A DNA stretch of 64,000 nucleotides, taken from assembly GCF_002796605.1 (NCBI RefSeq), contig NZ_CP024923.1:3851501-3915500 (forward strand), read 5' to 3'. Both the position numbers and the translations under genes were made by a program. Every line of letters starts with the position of its first letter. Positions within the stretch are counted from its first letter, which is position 1. The DNA is from Sphingomonas psychrotolerans. Lineage in GTDB: Bacteria; Pseudomonadota; Alphaproteobacteria; Sphingomonadales; Sphingomonadaceae. Below the pieces are notes generated by a model, which saw nothing but the letters and a program-made list of their open reading frames with translations, ran no database searches and was not told where the DNA came from. Below are positions 17,552 through 25,956 of this stretch, in pieces.

Positions 17552-19097
17552 CTAGTTCCTCCTGGCCTACGCTGGGTATGGTGAAGCGGAACACGGCGCC
17601 CCCCCCGGGGTAGGCCTCCACCCAGATCTTGCCGCCATGCGCTTCGATGATCGTGCGGCAAATTGAAAGTCCCACGCCCATGCCGGTGCGCTTGGTGGTG
17701 ACGAACGGCTGGAAGAGCTGCGCGGCGACATCGCGACGGATGCCCGGCCCGGTGTCCGCCACTTCGACCAGCGCCATGTCGCCGTCCTGCGGAGCAACGC
17801 GGACGGTGAGCTCGCGCGTGCCATCCCAGTCGCCCAGCGCATCGACCGCATTGCGGATGAGGTTCACGATGACCTGCTGCGCCTGCACCTTGTCGACCAG
17901 CACGAGATCGACGTCGGGGCTCATCTCGAAACGGACGCGGATATTGTGCTCGCGCGCGCCGACCAGCGCGAGCGCGCTCGCTTCCTCGATCAGCTTGGGC
18001 AGGCTCTCGAGGCGACGCTCGGTATCGCCCTTGGCGACGAAGTCGCGCAGCCGCCGGATGATCTCGCCCGCGCGCAACGCCTCCTTGCTCGCGAGCTGCA
18101 CCGCCTCGACGACGCGCGCGTTCGGAACCGGTTCGCGCTCCAGGAGCGTTTTGCTCCCCATCAGATAATTGCCGATCGCGCTCAGCGGCTGGTTGAGCTC
18201 GTGCGCCAGCGCCGAGGCCATTTCGCCGAGCGCGGTGAGGCGCGAGACATGGACGAGCTCGGTCTGAAGCTCCTGGAGCCGCGCATCGGTCTTCTGCCGT
18301 TCGGTGAGGTCGCGGACGAAGCCGGTGAAGAAGCGGCGACCCGAGAGGCGCATCTCGCCAACCGCAAGCTCCATCGGAAAGGTCGAGCCATCCTTGCGCT
18401 CACCCACCACCACCCGGCCGACGCCGATGATCCGGCGCTCGCCGGTGCGATAATAACGCTCGAGATAGCCGTCATGCGCCTCGCGATAGGGTGAGGGCAT
18501 CAGCATGCTGACGTTCTTGCCGGTCACCTCCTCGGCGGTCCAGCCGAACTGGCGCTCGGCGGTGTGGCTATAGTCGCGGATGCACCCCGCCTCGTCGATC
18601 ACGATCATCGCGTCAGGGACGGTCTGCAGGATAGAGATGAGATGCGCCTCCCGCTGGGCGAGCGCCTGCGTGCTCGCCGCGGCGCGCGCGCGCACGCGCT
18701 TGAGCCAGGCGCCGCCTGCCCCGATCACCAGGCTGATGCACAGGAAGACGCTCGCCGCGACCCAGTCGCCGAAGAGCAGGTCGCCAGTGAACCGGTCGGC
18801 GGCGACACCGCCGGCGATCGTCAACAGCGCCGCGATCACTGCCGGCCAGAAGCCGCCGAGCGCCGCGGCCACGACGCCCGGCACCAGGAAGATATAGGTC
18901 GCGCGATTCTCGAGCAACGGGTCGAGCCCGACGCGCAACGCGAGCCCCGCGCAGCCGATCGTGAGCCCGGCGAACGTCGCGGTCACGGCATCGATCCGCT
19001 CGATGATCGGCGGCGAGGCGCGCGGGCGCAATGCCGCGGCGAGCGTCTCTCCTTTCAGCGGCGCGCCTCCGGTACCTGCCGTAGGATGAAGACCCAA
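17538..19097 (-). CDS. fixL: FixL-type oxygen-sensing histidine kinase (copy 1)
   Basis: The 519 residues comprise an N-terminal block of membrane segments (DUF4118-like, ~35-130), one PAS domain (~145-265) and HisKA/HATPase_c (~280-505). The PAS domain keeps the FixL haem features: the proximal His in [10 protein letters not shown] and the distal Arg in IIGVGR. The phosphoacceptor is His in [10 protein letters not shown]. The ATP-lid motifs are [16 protein letters not shown] and GMGVGLSI. The chosen start is a TTG with GGGAG upstream; TTG 19031 is an alternative that would place motif copy C outside the gene. It is probably a haem-based O2 (or NO) sensor paired with the adjacent FixJ. Confidence 0.88.
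   Translation of the reverse strand: MGLHPTAGTGGAPLKGETLAAALRPRASPPIIERIDAVTATFAGLTIGCAGLALRVGLDPLLENRATYIFLVPGVVAAALGGFWPAVIAALLTIAGGVAADRFTGDLLFGDWVAASVFLCISLVIGAGGAWLKRVRARAAASTQALAQREAHLISILQTVPDAMIVIDEAGCIRDYSHTAERQFGWTAEEVTGKNVSMLMPSPYREAHDGYLERYYRTGERRIIGVGRVVVGERKDGSTFPMELAVGEMRLSGRRFFTGFVRDLTERQKTDARLQELQTELVHVSRLTALGEMASALAHELNQPLSAIGNYLMGSKTLLEREPVPNARVVEAVQLASKEALRAGEIIRRLRDFVAKGDTERRLESLPKLIEEASALALVGAREHNIRVRFEMSPDVDLVLVDKVQAQQVIVNLIRNAVDALGDWDGTRELTVRVAPQDGDMALVEVADTGPGIRRDVAAQLFQPFVTTKRTGMGVGLSICRTIIEAHGGKIWVEAYPGGGAVFRFTIPSVGQEELDDGE
19066..19085. promoter_or_regulatory. 20-bp imperfect palindrome (motif copy C)
   Basis: CCTCCGG-TACCTG-CCGTAGG is the third copy of the motif seen before norB and the NifU operon. 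It lies at the 5' edge of fixL copy 1 and about 170 nt before the receiver gene at 19255, so it could serve either. Confidence 0.4.
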
Positions 19098-19254
19098 GTT
19101 CCAGCTCCCGGTGGCCGCGCCTAAGCGGTTCTCACGATATGTGGGTCGCCCGAGTGCCGCAGTGGAACGGAGAATTCAACATGACACGTCCATGGTGCGG
19201 TCCGGGCGCACAATCCCTCGGCAGCCACCGCGTCGCAGCGGCGGGCGGCGCGTG

Positions 19255-19635
19255 ATGTCGGACCCCAGGATACTGCTGGTGGACGATGACCCCGCGGTGC
19301 GCTCTGCGATCGCGTTCGCACTGGAGACCGAAGGCTTCGAGGTGGCAACCTATGCGAGCGCCGAGGCCGCGCTCGCCTGGGCACCGCTCAGCGGCGATGC
19401 CTGCATGATCCTCGATCACCGGCTGCCGGGCATGGACGGGCTCACGCTGCTGCGCGACTTGCGCGCGCGCGGCATCGCCACCCCGGCGATTCTGATCACC
19501 ACCAATCCCGACGCGCGCCTGCGCGGGCTCGTCGCGCAGGCGGGGGCGGCGCTGCTCGAAAAGCCGCTGTTCGGTAATGCGCTCGCAGCTACAATCCGTT
19601 CGCTGTCGGCGCCTGCGTCGAGCTCCGCGCCATGA
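19255..19635 (+). CDS. Stand-alone receiver-domain protein (copy 1)
   Basis: A single CheY-like receiver of 126 residues with no output domain. The full set of catalytic residues is present: DDD in LLVDDDPAV, Asp in MILDHRLPGMDG, Thr in ILITTN and Lys in LLEKPLF. It is FixJ-receiver-like and divergent from fixL copy 1, so it may take phosphate from that kinase and act as a phosphate sink or feedback regulator, as FixT does by another fold. ATG 19255 is the start just before the domain; no strong ribosome-binding site is seen. Confidence 0.8.
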   Translation: MSDPRILLVDDDPAVRSAIAFALETEGFEVATYASAEAALAWAPLSGDACMILDHRLPGMDGLTLLRDLRARGIATPAILITTNPDARLRGLVAQAGAALLEKPLFGNALAATIRSLSAPASSSAP

Positions 19636-19646
19636 GCCGCGAACAG

Positions 19647-20102
19647 TCACAAGGCCGGGTACATCTCGGCGGCGCTGCCACTGCGACTTCGACGCAGCGG
19701 GGGATTGCGCGAAATCGCGACATGGTTGCGGAGCGTCTCCGCCGATCCCGGGCGATCGCCCGGCGATCGCCGGATGCCGCGGCACCCGCGCGCGCGTGCA
19801 AGCGCCTCGATCGCGCCGGCGAGCCTTCGCCGGCCCGGGGTCGCGGCGCTGAGTTCGGCGGTTACGAAATTCTCGACCACCATCAGCCGGCCGTTCCCGG
19901 CGCAATCGGCTACGTGCCAGCTCGCCAGTCCCATCACCGTCCGGTCGGGGGTGCGCAACACCAGGATTCCGCCGCGGGTGTGCTGCGCTTCGATGAACGC
20001 CGACCAGCAGGCCGGGCCCAGCCCGGGGTCCAGCGTACGCACGAGCGCATAGGCCGCGTCGCCCTCGTCGGACGCCATCTCGGCAACTGAGAGATACGCC
20101 AT
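19647..20102 (-). CDS. GNAT-like hypothetical protein divergent from fnrN
   Basis: The product has 151 residues. The first ~110 look like a GNAT acetyltransferase core (RGGILVLRTPDRTVMGLASWHV, then VVENFVTAELSAATPGRRRLAGAIEALARARGCRGIR). The remaining tail (RRSPGDRPGSAETLRNHVAI) is Arg/Ser-rich and may be frameshifted or degenerate. The Fnr-type box at 20160-20173 is 64 nt from this start, an activating distance, so it may be co-regulated with the fnrN region. Substrate unknown. Confidence 0.5.
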   Translation of the reverse strand: MAYLSVAEMASDEGDAAYALVRTLDPGLGPACWSAFIEAQHTRGGILVLRTPDRTVMGLASWHVADCAGNGRLMVVENFVTAELSAATPGRRRLAGAIEALARARGCRGIRRSPGDRPGSAETLRNHVAISRNPPLRRSRSGSAAEMYPAL

Positions 20103-20159
20103 AACCGCTCGATCCCTTCGCAGAATAACCTCGCCATAACGGGTCTCCCCGCCAACGCC

Positions 20160-20173
20160 TTGACCTGCCTCAC
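20160..20173. promoter_or_regulatory. Fnr-type box between the GNAT-like gene and fnrN
   Basis: TTGAC-CTGC-CTCAC closely resembles the box before nrdJ (TTGAT-CTGC-CTCAA). It lies only 35 nt from the fnrN ATG, where bound Fnr would more likely repress fnrN. It is 64 nt from the divergent gene, where it could activate. Confidence 0.5.
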
Positions 20174-20201
20174 TTCCGCGCAATTCCTCCGGAGACATCC
20201 G

Positions 20202-20945
20202 ATGTACCTTCCCGACACGGCCGTTGCGGCCCCCCCGCCCGCCGACACCCTTCTGCAGTGCGACCACCCCTGTTTCGGCTGCCCGGTGCGCGATCATGCG
20301 GTGTGCAACGTGCTCGGTCAGGTTGATCTCGCCGCGTTCAAGCGGAGCGGGAACACCCGGCACCTCGATTCGGGCGAGGCGCTGTGCTGGGAAGGTGCGA
20401 CTGCGGGCCAGGTGTACAACGTGACGCGGGGCGTGCTGCGGCTGTCCAAGCTCCTCCCCGACGGACGGCGCCAGATCACCGGATTCGCCTTCCCCGGCGA
20501 TTTCCTGGGCATCACAATGGACGACGAGCACCCCTTCACCGTGGAAGCCGTGGCGCCGACGGAGCTCTGCCGCTTCTCGCGCCCCCGGTTCGACGCCTTT
20601 GTCGACGAACACCCGCATATGGAGCGGCGGCTCTACACCGCCGCCGTGCGCGAGCTTTCGGCGGCGCGCGACCAACTCGTCCTGCTCGGGCGAAAGACCG
20701 CGGCCGAGCGTCTGGCGACCTTCATCCTCCAGATGGTGGCGCACACCCCGCAGACCGAAGGCCAGGCGCCGCGCGCGTTGCTGCCGATGTCGCGCTCGGA
20801 CATCGCGGACTATCTCGGGCTGCGCATCGAGACGGTGAGCCGCGAGCTGGGCGCGCTCAAGTCGGCGCGGCTCGTCCGGATGATGGGGATCCATGAGCTG
20901 CTGATCCTCGACCGCGCGGCGCTGGAGAATCTCGCCGCCGGCTAG
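20202..20945 (+). CDS. fnrN: Fnr/FixK-family oxygen-responsive transcription regulator
   Basis: This 247-residue Crp/Fnr-family activator carries N-terminal cysteines in C-x3-C-x2-C-x7-C spacing (CDHPCFGCPVRDHAVC, residues ~20-35). It should therefore bind an oxygen-labile 4Fe-4S cluster, as FnrN does. The cyclic-nucleotide-type beta-roll follows. The C-terminal helix-turn-helix (MSRSDIADYLGLRIETVSREL) has the E-x2-SR recognition residues for TTGA half-sites. ATG 20202 follows GGAG; an upstream TTG at 20160 would overlap the Fnr box. It is the likely master regulator of the Fnr boxes in this window, and possibly of itself. Confidence 0.93.
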   Translation: MYLPDTAVAAPPPADTLLQCDHPCFGCPVRDHAVCNVLGQVDLAAFKRSGNTRHLDSGEALCWEGATAGQVYNVTRGVLRLSKLLPDGRRQITGFAFPGDFLGITMDDEHPFTVEAVAPTELCRFSRPRFDAFVDEHPHMERRLYTAAVRELSAARDQLVLLGRKTAAERLATFILQMVAHTPQTEGQAPRALLPMSRSDIADYLGLRIETVSRELGALKSARLVRMMGIHELLILDRAALENLAAG

Positions 20946-20974
20946 CGGCGCGGGCCGCCGCGCCCAGCCGCAAA

Positions 20975-20988
20975 GTGATCCACGTCAA
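20975..20988 (+). promoter_or_regulatory. Fnr-type box upstream of nirK
   Basis: GTGAT-CCAC-GTCAA matches the Fnr consensus with one substitution in the left arm. Its centre is 104 nt before the nirK ATG, which allows a class II promoter with a leader of about 60 nt. Confidence 0.65.
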
Positions 20989-21085
20989 ATTCGCAGCTGC
21001 AGCACAAATTTGATCCTCCGCAACGCGGGGCGGCCGGGACTCTATACAACAGAGCCAGACAAGTTGAGAGTGAAAGGATAGATCG

Positions 21086-22144
21086 ATGTTGAGCAAGAAT
21101 TTGCTGCTGGCGACTGTAGCCACAGTATTCGCTCTTACTATTCCTGTAAGCGCGGTCGCGCAGCAAGATGCCCATCCGCATGCAGTTGCCACTACCGGTG
21201 CAAAGTCGGGCGACATTGTCCGCGCCCCGGACGATCTTCCTGCCGCAGTTACGCGGCGCAACCCGGAAACCGTACGGGTTCACCTCGATACCGTCGAAGT
21301 ATCCGGCAAGCTCGATGACGGCGCCAGCTATCACTATTGGACCTTCAACGGCAAGGTGCCGGGGCCGTTCGTCCGTGTCCGCGTCGGCGACACGGTCGAG
21401 GTCACGCTCAAGAATGCCGCCGACAGCGTGATGATGCACAATGTGGATTTCCATGCGGTGACCGGTCCCGGCGGCGGCGCCGTCGCGACGCTGGCCAATC
21501 CGGGCGAGAGCAAGGGATTCACCTTCAAGGCGCTCAACCCCGGGCTCTATGTCTATCATTGCGCGACGCCGATGGTCGCCCAGCACATCGCCAACGGCAT
21601 GTACGGGTTGATCCTCGTCGAGCCGGCGGAAGGCATGGCCAAGGTGGATCGCGAATTTTACGTGATGCAGGGCGAAGTCTATACCGAGCAGGCGTTCGGC
21701 ACCAAGGGCGAGCTCACCGAGAGCATCGACAAGCTGCTCGCCGAGACGCCCGAGTATTACGTCTTCAACGGCGCGGCGGACGCGCTGGTGAAGCAGCCGT
21801 TAAAAGCCAAAGTGGGCGAGACGGTCCGCATCTACTTCGGCGTCGGCGGCCCGAACAAGACCTCGAGCTTCCACGTCATCGGCGAGGTGTTCGACAAAGC
21901 CTATCCGCTGGCGTCGATCACTTCGGCCCCGATGACCGACGTGCAGACGATCACCGTCCCGCCGGGCGGCGCCGGGGTGACCGAGTTCAAGGTCGAAGTG
22001 CCGGGCCGATTCGTCCTCGTCGACCATGCGCTGTCGCGGATGGAGCGCGGGCTGAAGGGACTGCTCGTCGTCGAGGGGCCGGAGAACGCGACCATCTTCA
22101 AGGCGCATCAGCCGGCCGATCCCGCCGCGGCGAGCGGGCACTAG
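21086..22144 (+). CDS. nirK: Copper-containing nitrite reductase (NO-forming)
   Basis: This 352-residue periplasmic enzyme reduces nitrite to NO. A signal peptide (residues 1-~27) ends near AVAQQ. Two cupredoxin domains follow. The first has Asp and His of the catalytic site in MMHNVDFHAV and the type-1 ligands in YHCATPMVAQHIANGMYG. The second domain contributes the type-2 His in SSFHVIGEV. The length and ligand set are those of class I NirK. It has AAGGA before the ATG and a Fnr box upstream. Pseudoazurin (11787) is the likely electron donor, and the qNOR (12442) removes the product. Confidence 0.96.
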   Translation: MLSKNLLLATVATVFALTIPVSAVAQQDAHPHAVATTGAKSGDIVRAPDDLPAAVTRRNPETVRVHLDTVEVSGKLDDGASYHYWTFNGKVPGPFVRVRVGDTVEVTLKNAADSVMMHNVDFHAVTGPGGGAVATLANPGESKGFTFKALNPGLYVYHCATPMVAQHIANGMYGLILVEPAEGMAKVDREFYVMQGEVYTEQAFGTKGELTESIDKLLAETPEYYVFNGAADALVKQPLKAKVGETVRIYFGVGGPNKTSSFHVIGEVFDKAYPLASITSAPMTDVQTITVPPGGAGVTEFKVEVPGRFVLVDHALSRMERGLKGLLVVEGPENATIFKAHQPADPAAASGH

Positions 22145-22751
22145 CCGGAAAGGACGAGCAGCAGTTTGTCCGTCGTGCCGAGGCTAGCCTTGCGATCTGC
22201 CAGCCGCTTTATCTTGGAAGCCTCCGGAAAGCGGTCGGGCAGGGGCAGGAGGGTTTGCGCCAACCTCGGTCAATGGCGTCGACTAACCCGCGCCAGGGCT
22301 ACCGCAGCTAAGGCATGATGCAGCCAGCAATGCGCCACTGGCCTACTAAGGCGGGCAGGGGGGCTCGAAAGGGGCCTCGGGTGTCGTCATGCTCGCTGAG
22401 GGCCCCCGGATCGCCTTGCCGGCTCCTCGCCAACTCGGCGAGGGGTCGGATTGCTTTGCGCGCACTGGTTTCCGCTCATGAGGCTGACAGGGCGCCCTAA
22501 CCCGGACTTAGGTCGTTGAGCCTGAGGTACCTGAGTCTGTGATTTCAGGCATCCTGGTCTTGCGTCGGCGCTCCCTCGTAGGCGTCGTGACGCGCTCCGG
22601 CTGCCCGGGCACGAGATGAATCCCGGTCGTTAGACCGTCAGATCCGTAGCACAGACCGGCATGGTTACGGACCAAACGGCGTGAACCGATAAGACGGTGG
22701 TCCGCGCGCCACGAGCGGCTCTCGAGCCCGGTGCGGGACCAGCCGCCAGCG
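22145..22751. other. Gene-free region between nirK and ompW
   Basis: About 600 nt with no convincing gene on either strand and no RNA gene recognised. A clear regulatory element appears only at its right end (22752-22768). Confidence 0.5.
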
Positions 22752-22768
22752 TACGGGAAATTACGCAT
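22752..22768 (+). promoter_or_regulatory. TACGGGAA-N3-ACGCAT element upstream of ompW
   Basis: This 17-bp element recurs with identical defined bases before adhP (33981-33997), and in weaker form before hemA (38501-38517, opposite strand) and nnrS copy 2 (41846-41862). It ends 54 nt before the ompW ATG. On the other strand it reads ATGCGTAATTTCCCGTA, which from memory resembles rhizobial FixJ sites. Confidence 0.5.
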
Positions 22769-22822
22769 CCGAACCGGTTTGCTTTAAACCTAAGGGCAGC
22801 CTCCTCAACCAAGGAGGTTTCA

Positions 22823-23482
22823 ATGCGTACGTTCCTATCCGTCGCAACCGCAGCCGCGGCGATGCTATCGGCCGCTCCGGCCGGCGCACAGACGCAAGCG
22901 GGCGACTGGCTCGTCCGGCTGCGCGGCATCATGGTGTCGCCCACCGAGGATAGCGGCCCAGTCAGCGGTATCGCCGGAAGCGAGGTCGGCGTCGGCGATT
23001 CCGTGATGCCAGAGATCGACTTCACCTATTTGGTAACGGATCATATCGGCGCCGAGCTCATCCTCGCGACGACCAAGCACGGCATCACCGGGCGTGGCTC
23101 GATCGGGGCACTCGACCAGATCGCCGACACGTGGGTCCTCCCGCCGACGCTCACGCTGCAATATCATTTCGCACCGCGCAGCCATGTGCGGCCCTATGTG
23201 GGTGCTGGGGTCAACTACACGATCTTCTACTCGGCGGATGCGAGCCGTTCGCTCGAGGGTGCGCTCGGGGGCGAGACGAGCGTCAAACTCGACGAAAGCT
23301 TCGGCTATGCCTTGCAGGCGGGTGTGGACGTGGACGTCACGCGGAAGTTCTTCGTCAACGCCGACATCAAATATATCGATATGAACACGACCGCGCACCT
23401 CGCGACCGGCGCGACCCGGCGGTCGGTCGACGTCGACATCAATCCGATCGTGGCGGGCGTGGGGATCGGCTTCCGCTTCTGA
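22823..23482 (+). CDS. ompW: OmpW-family outer-membrane protein
   Basis: A 219-residue eight-stranded beta-barrel protein with signal peptide (residues 1-~22, ending PAGAQ). Family features are WLVRLRGIMVSP near the start, the long-strand motifs TLTLQYHF and VRPYVGAGVNYTIF, and the terminal GVGIGFRF ending in Phe. OmpW forms a narrow hydrophobic channel and in enterobacteria is raised in the shift to anaerobic growth. An ideal AAGGAGG precedes the ATG. The TACGGGAA element upstream suggests control together with adhP and hemA. Confidence 0.9.
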   Translation: MRTFLSVATAAAAMLSAAPAGAQTQAGDWLVRLRGIMVSPTEDSGPVSGIAGSEVGVGDSVMPEIDFTYLVTDHIGAELILATTKHGITGRGSIGALDQIADTWVLPPTLTLQYHFAPRSHVRPYVGAGVNYTIFYSADASRSLEGALGGETSVKLDESFGYALQAGVDVDVTRKFFVNADIKYIDMNTTAHLATGATRRSVDVDINPIVAGVGIGFRF

Positions 23483-23487
23483 TCGAT

Positions 23488-23532
23488 GCCGGGGCAGGCG
23501 GTGCAGTTGCGTCGCCTGCCTCTATCCCCGGC
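23488..23532 (+). terminator. Hairpin after ompW
   Basis: GCCGGGG (23488-23494) pairs with CCCCGGC (23526-23532), and inside it CAGGCG pairs with CGCCTG. There is no clear T-run, so termination is only probable. Confidence 0.4.
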
Positions 23533-24094
23533 CACTATCTCGCACTTGCACGCGCTCAGTTGCCCGCGCAGTCACGCATCCCAGCCGATCCTCCAGCGCC
23601 GTTTGAAGGTTTCCAGCCTCAGCAGCACCGCGGTCGCTCCAGCATCAAACTAGGTCGTGAACTCATAAACGACCGCTTTCGGCGCAAGGGCGGAACGACC
23701 GACTATTGGTGGAAAGCGGACTTTCGTTCAGTGCAGGCAGAACCATCCTCTATCGATCCCGGTCAGTCGTTCGGGTGCCGATCGTCACGTTGGACCTGTC
23801 GGTCCGGTGATCAATTTCCTGTGTGAATCGGCCGTGAGCAGCGCTCGCGCGAGCACATGACCATAACTTCCGGGTATTGCGGGAGGAGAGCACGCTTCAT
23901 TGTCGGGCGCAGCGTCGATTGGGCCATAGCGCATGGATTCGCAACACGGGTTTCTGCATCAACGGGCGATAACTGCATCTTCGTGAATTGTTTCCGCGAG
24001 ATGTCCTATAAGGAATCGAGACCATCTGCGTGTCTGCGCAACGTGGTACCGACATGGCCACGATCCGGCGGGCTTCAAAACGGAAGACCAGAAT
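23533..24094. other. Gene-free region with degenerate repeat debris
   Basis: No gene is recognised. Around 23665-23735 are phrases such as GACCGCTTTCGG and GGTGGAAAGCGGAC that recur in other gene-free parts of the window (25588-25665, 46985-47185). Confidence 0.45.
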
Positions 24095-25495
24095 ATGCAA
24101 CGGTTCCGCGAAGTCGCACCAATCCGTGCGAAGCTTCTCATAGCGTTCACCTCGCTGATGGCGGTCATGGCGATTGTCGCGGTGGTGGCGATGTTCGCCC
24201 CCTTGATCGTCGGAATTCCGGTCGTGGCGCTCCTGATCGGCGGCGCGGCAGTTCAGTGCGTGCGCTATCGCCAGGCAATCGCGGATCCCTATGTGGCTAC
24301 AGTCGTCCGCATGGAAGCGCTTGCCGCGGGCGATCTCGTGACACCGATTCAATTCACCGACTATCAGGATTGCGTCGGTCGAATGACCAAGGCCATGCAT
24401 GCTTTCCGGGAAGCAGCTGTCGAGCAGAAGCGTCAGGCGCAGGAGCAGGCAGACGCCGTCGGGAGCCTGAGCGAGAGCCTCGAGCGCTTGACAGATGGTG
24501 ACCTCACCGCCGTCATCGGAGATGAATTCCCTGCCGGTTACGCTGCTCTGAAGGAGAACTTCAATGCAGCACTCAAATCCCTGCGGGCGCTGATCAGCAC
24601 GGTGACGGAGAGTGCGGCGACGATCCATAGCGGCTCGGGCGAAATCGCCCAGGCGTCGGAGGATCTTGCGCGACGCACCGAAGCCAATGCCGCGAGCCTC
24701 GAGGAAACGTCTGCCGCAGTGACGCAGATGGACGCGCGCCTCAAGGCGACCGCCGCAGCTGCCGGTCGAACTGTGACACGCGCCGATGACGCGATCGCTA
24801 CGGTCTCGGGTGGCCGCACGGTCGCCGACGAGGCAGTGCAGGCGATGGGCCGTGTCAGCGAAAGCGCGAAAGGCATCGACAGCGTGATCGAGGGACTCGA
24901 CAAGATCGCTTTCCAGACCCGCGTTCTCGCGATGAACGCCGCGGTCGAAGCCGGTCGCGCCGGTGAAGCCGGCCGCGGCTTCGCGGTCGTCGCCGATCTC
25001 GTCTCGGCGCTCGCCATGCGGGCGGAAGAGGAAGCGGGCCGTGCCCGCGACCAGTTGACCGCCACCCAGACCGACATCGTCGCAGCGGTGGGGATGGTCC
25101 AGAAGGTTGATACGGCGCTTGCCGACATTTCGGGCGATGTGGGCGAAGTCCACAAGCTGCTCGGCGAGATGGCGAGCGACAATCAGGCTCAATCGACTGC
25201 GATCAGCGAGATCAGCATCGCGATCGGGACGATGGACCAGTCGACCCAGCAGAATGCCGCGATGGTCGAGCAGACCTCCGCTGCTGCGCGTAGCCTGACG
25301 GGCGAAGTTGCCGCGCTGAGCGAACAGGCGGCCAAATTCAACATCGGGGCCGGGGTGCGATCTGCGGTCGCCGGCCAGGTTCCCCCAAGGCGCCCTGGAC
25401 CTCGCACCTCGAGCTATGTGTCGCCCGTCAGGGCGCTCGACATGGCGAAGGTGGTGCCCCAGGGCCCTCAGTCCGGCAATTGGGCTTCATTCTGA
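24095..25495 (+). CDS. Methyl-accepting chemotaxis protein
   Basis: A 466-residue chemoreceptor. Hydrophobic segments at residues ~13-55 are not separated by a periplasmic ligand domain, so sensing is probably in the membrane or cytoplasm. A HAMP-like region (~70-170; MEALAAGDLVTPI and LERLTDGDLTAVI) leads to the long coiled-coil signalling domain, with hairpin tip KIAFQTRVLAMNAAVEAGRAGE and GRGFAVVADLV. It stands alone, without che genes nearby. Placement just before ccoN fits energy taxis, but that is inferred from position only. Confidence 0.88.
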   Translation: MQRFREVAPIRAKLLIAFTSLMAVMAIVAVVAMFAPLIVGIPVVALLIGGAAVQCVRYRQAIADPYVATVVRMEALAAGDLVTPIQFTDYQDCVGRMTKAMHAFREAAVEQKRQAQEQADAVGSLSESLERLTDGDLTAVIGDEFPAGYAALKENFNAALKSLRALISTVTESAATIHSGSGEIAQASEDLARRTEANAASLEETSAAVTQMDARLKATAAAAGRTVTRADDAIATVSGGRTVADEAVQAMGRVSESAKGIDSVIEGLDKIAFQTRVLAMNAAVEAGRAGEAGRGFAVVADLVSALAMRAEEEAGRARDQLTATQTDIVAAVGMVQKVDTALADISGDVGEVHKLLGEMASDNQAQSTAISEISIAIGTMDQSTQQNAAMVEQTSAAARSLTGEVAALSEQAAKFNIGAGVRSAVAGQVPPRRPGPRTSSYVSPVRALDMAKVVPQGPQSGNWASF

Positions 25496-25956
25496 GACTT
25501 CGATGCCGATCAACCACCCTTGCGTGGTTGGCCACGTGCGTGATCCACCCGACTGATGTTGGCTCGTTAGTGGTCGTTCCCTCTGATATAAATGGCCGCT
25601 TTCAGGCGGCGGCCTGCGGCAGGTTGAATGACGCTCAATGGGGCGCTTGCCGACTGGCCGCTTTTTATGAGTCTACGGCCTAGAGGATGCCGGTGTTCTA
25701 TGTTTCCGTGGCATGCGGGTCCCCAACGCCTGACGGCGATTTCCGCTTCGTGGTGCACAAGCCCACCGAGCAACGCGTTTGGTCCCGCCGCCCTCCGGGT
25801 CAATGCGTCTTCGTACCTCTACGTATTCCGTGCGGTTCATCGACGCACCTACAGAGCCAATGGGCGGGGGACCTGTCCGTTTCGATCGCAAGAATGAAAC
25901 GGGAGGCCCTGATTTTGAACACGTGACGCCTGCCTGGCGGAACGAAGGGGCTGAAT
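25496..25956. other. Promoter region of the cbb3 oxidase operon
   Basis: There is no gene in these 460 nt. A weak Fnr-like site (TCGAT-GCCG-ATCAA) at 25500-25513 is too far from ccoN to be convincing. A TACGTATTCCG sequence at 25820-25830, about 130 nt before ccoN, resembles a FixJ-type half-site. Repeat debris occupies 25588-25665. AAGGGG precedes the ccoN start. Confidence 0.4.

Noticed and set aside
17538..19097. FixL copy 1 lacking its haem ligand
   Set aside because: The Arg in GERRIIG replaces a propionate-side residue. The proximal His is in HDGY and is present, as is the distal Arg.
20187..20205. CCTCCGG at the fnrN start as a fourth copy of the 20-bp motif
   Set aside because: Only the left arm matches, and it overlaps the ribosome-binding site, which explains the sequence.
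25500..25513. TCGAT-GCCG-ATCAA as the Fnr site of ccoN
   Set aside because: One mismatch, and about 440 nt from the ccoN start, too far for a typical Fnr promoter.
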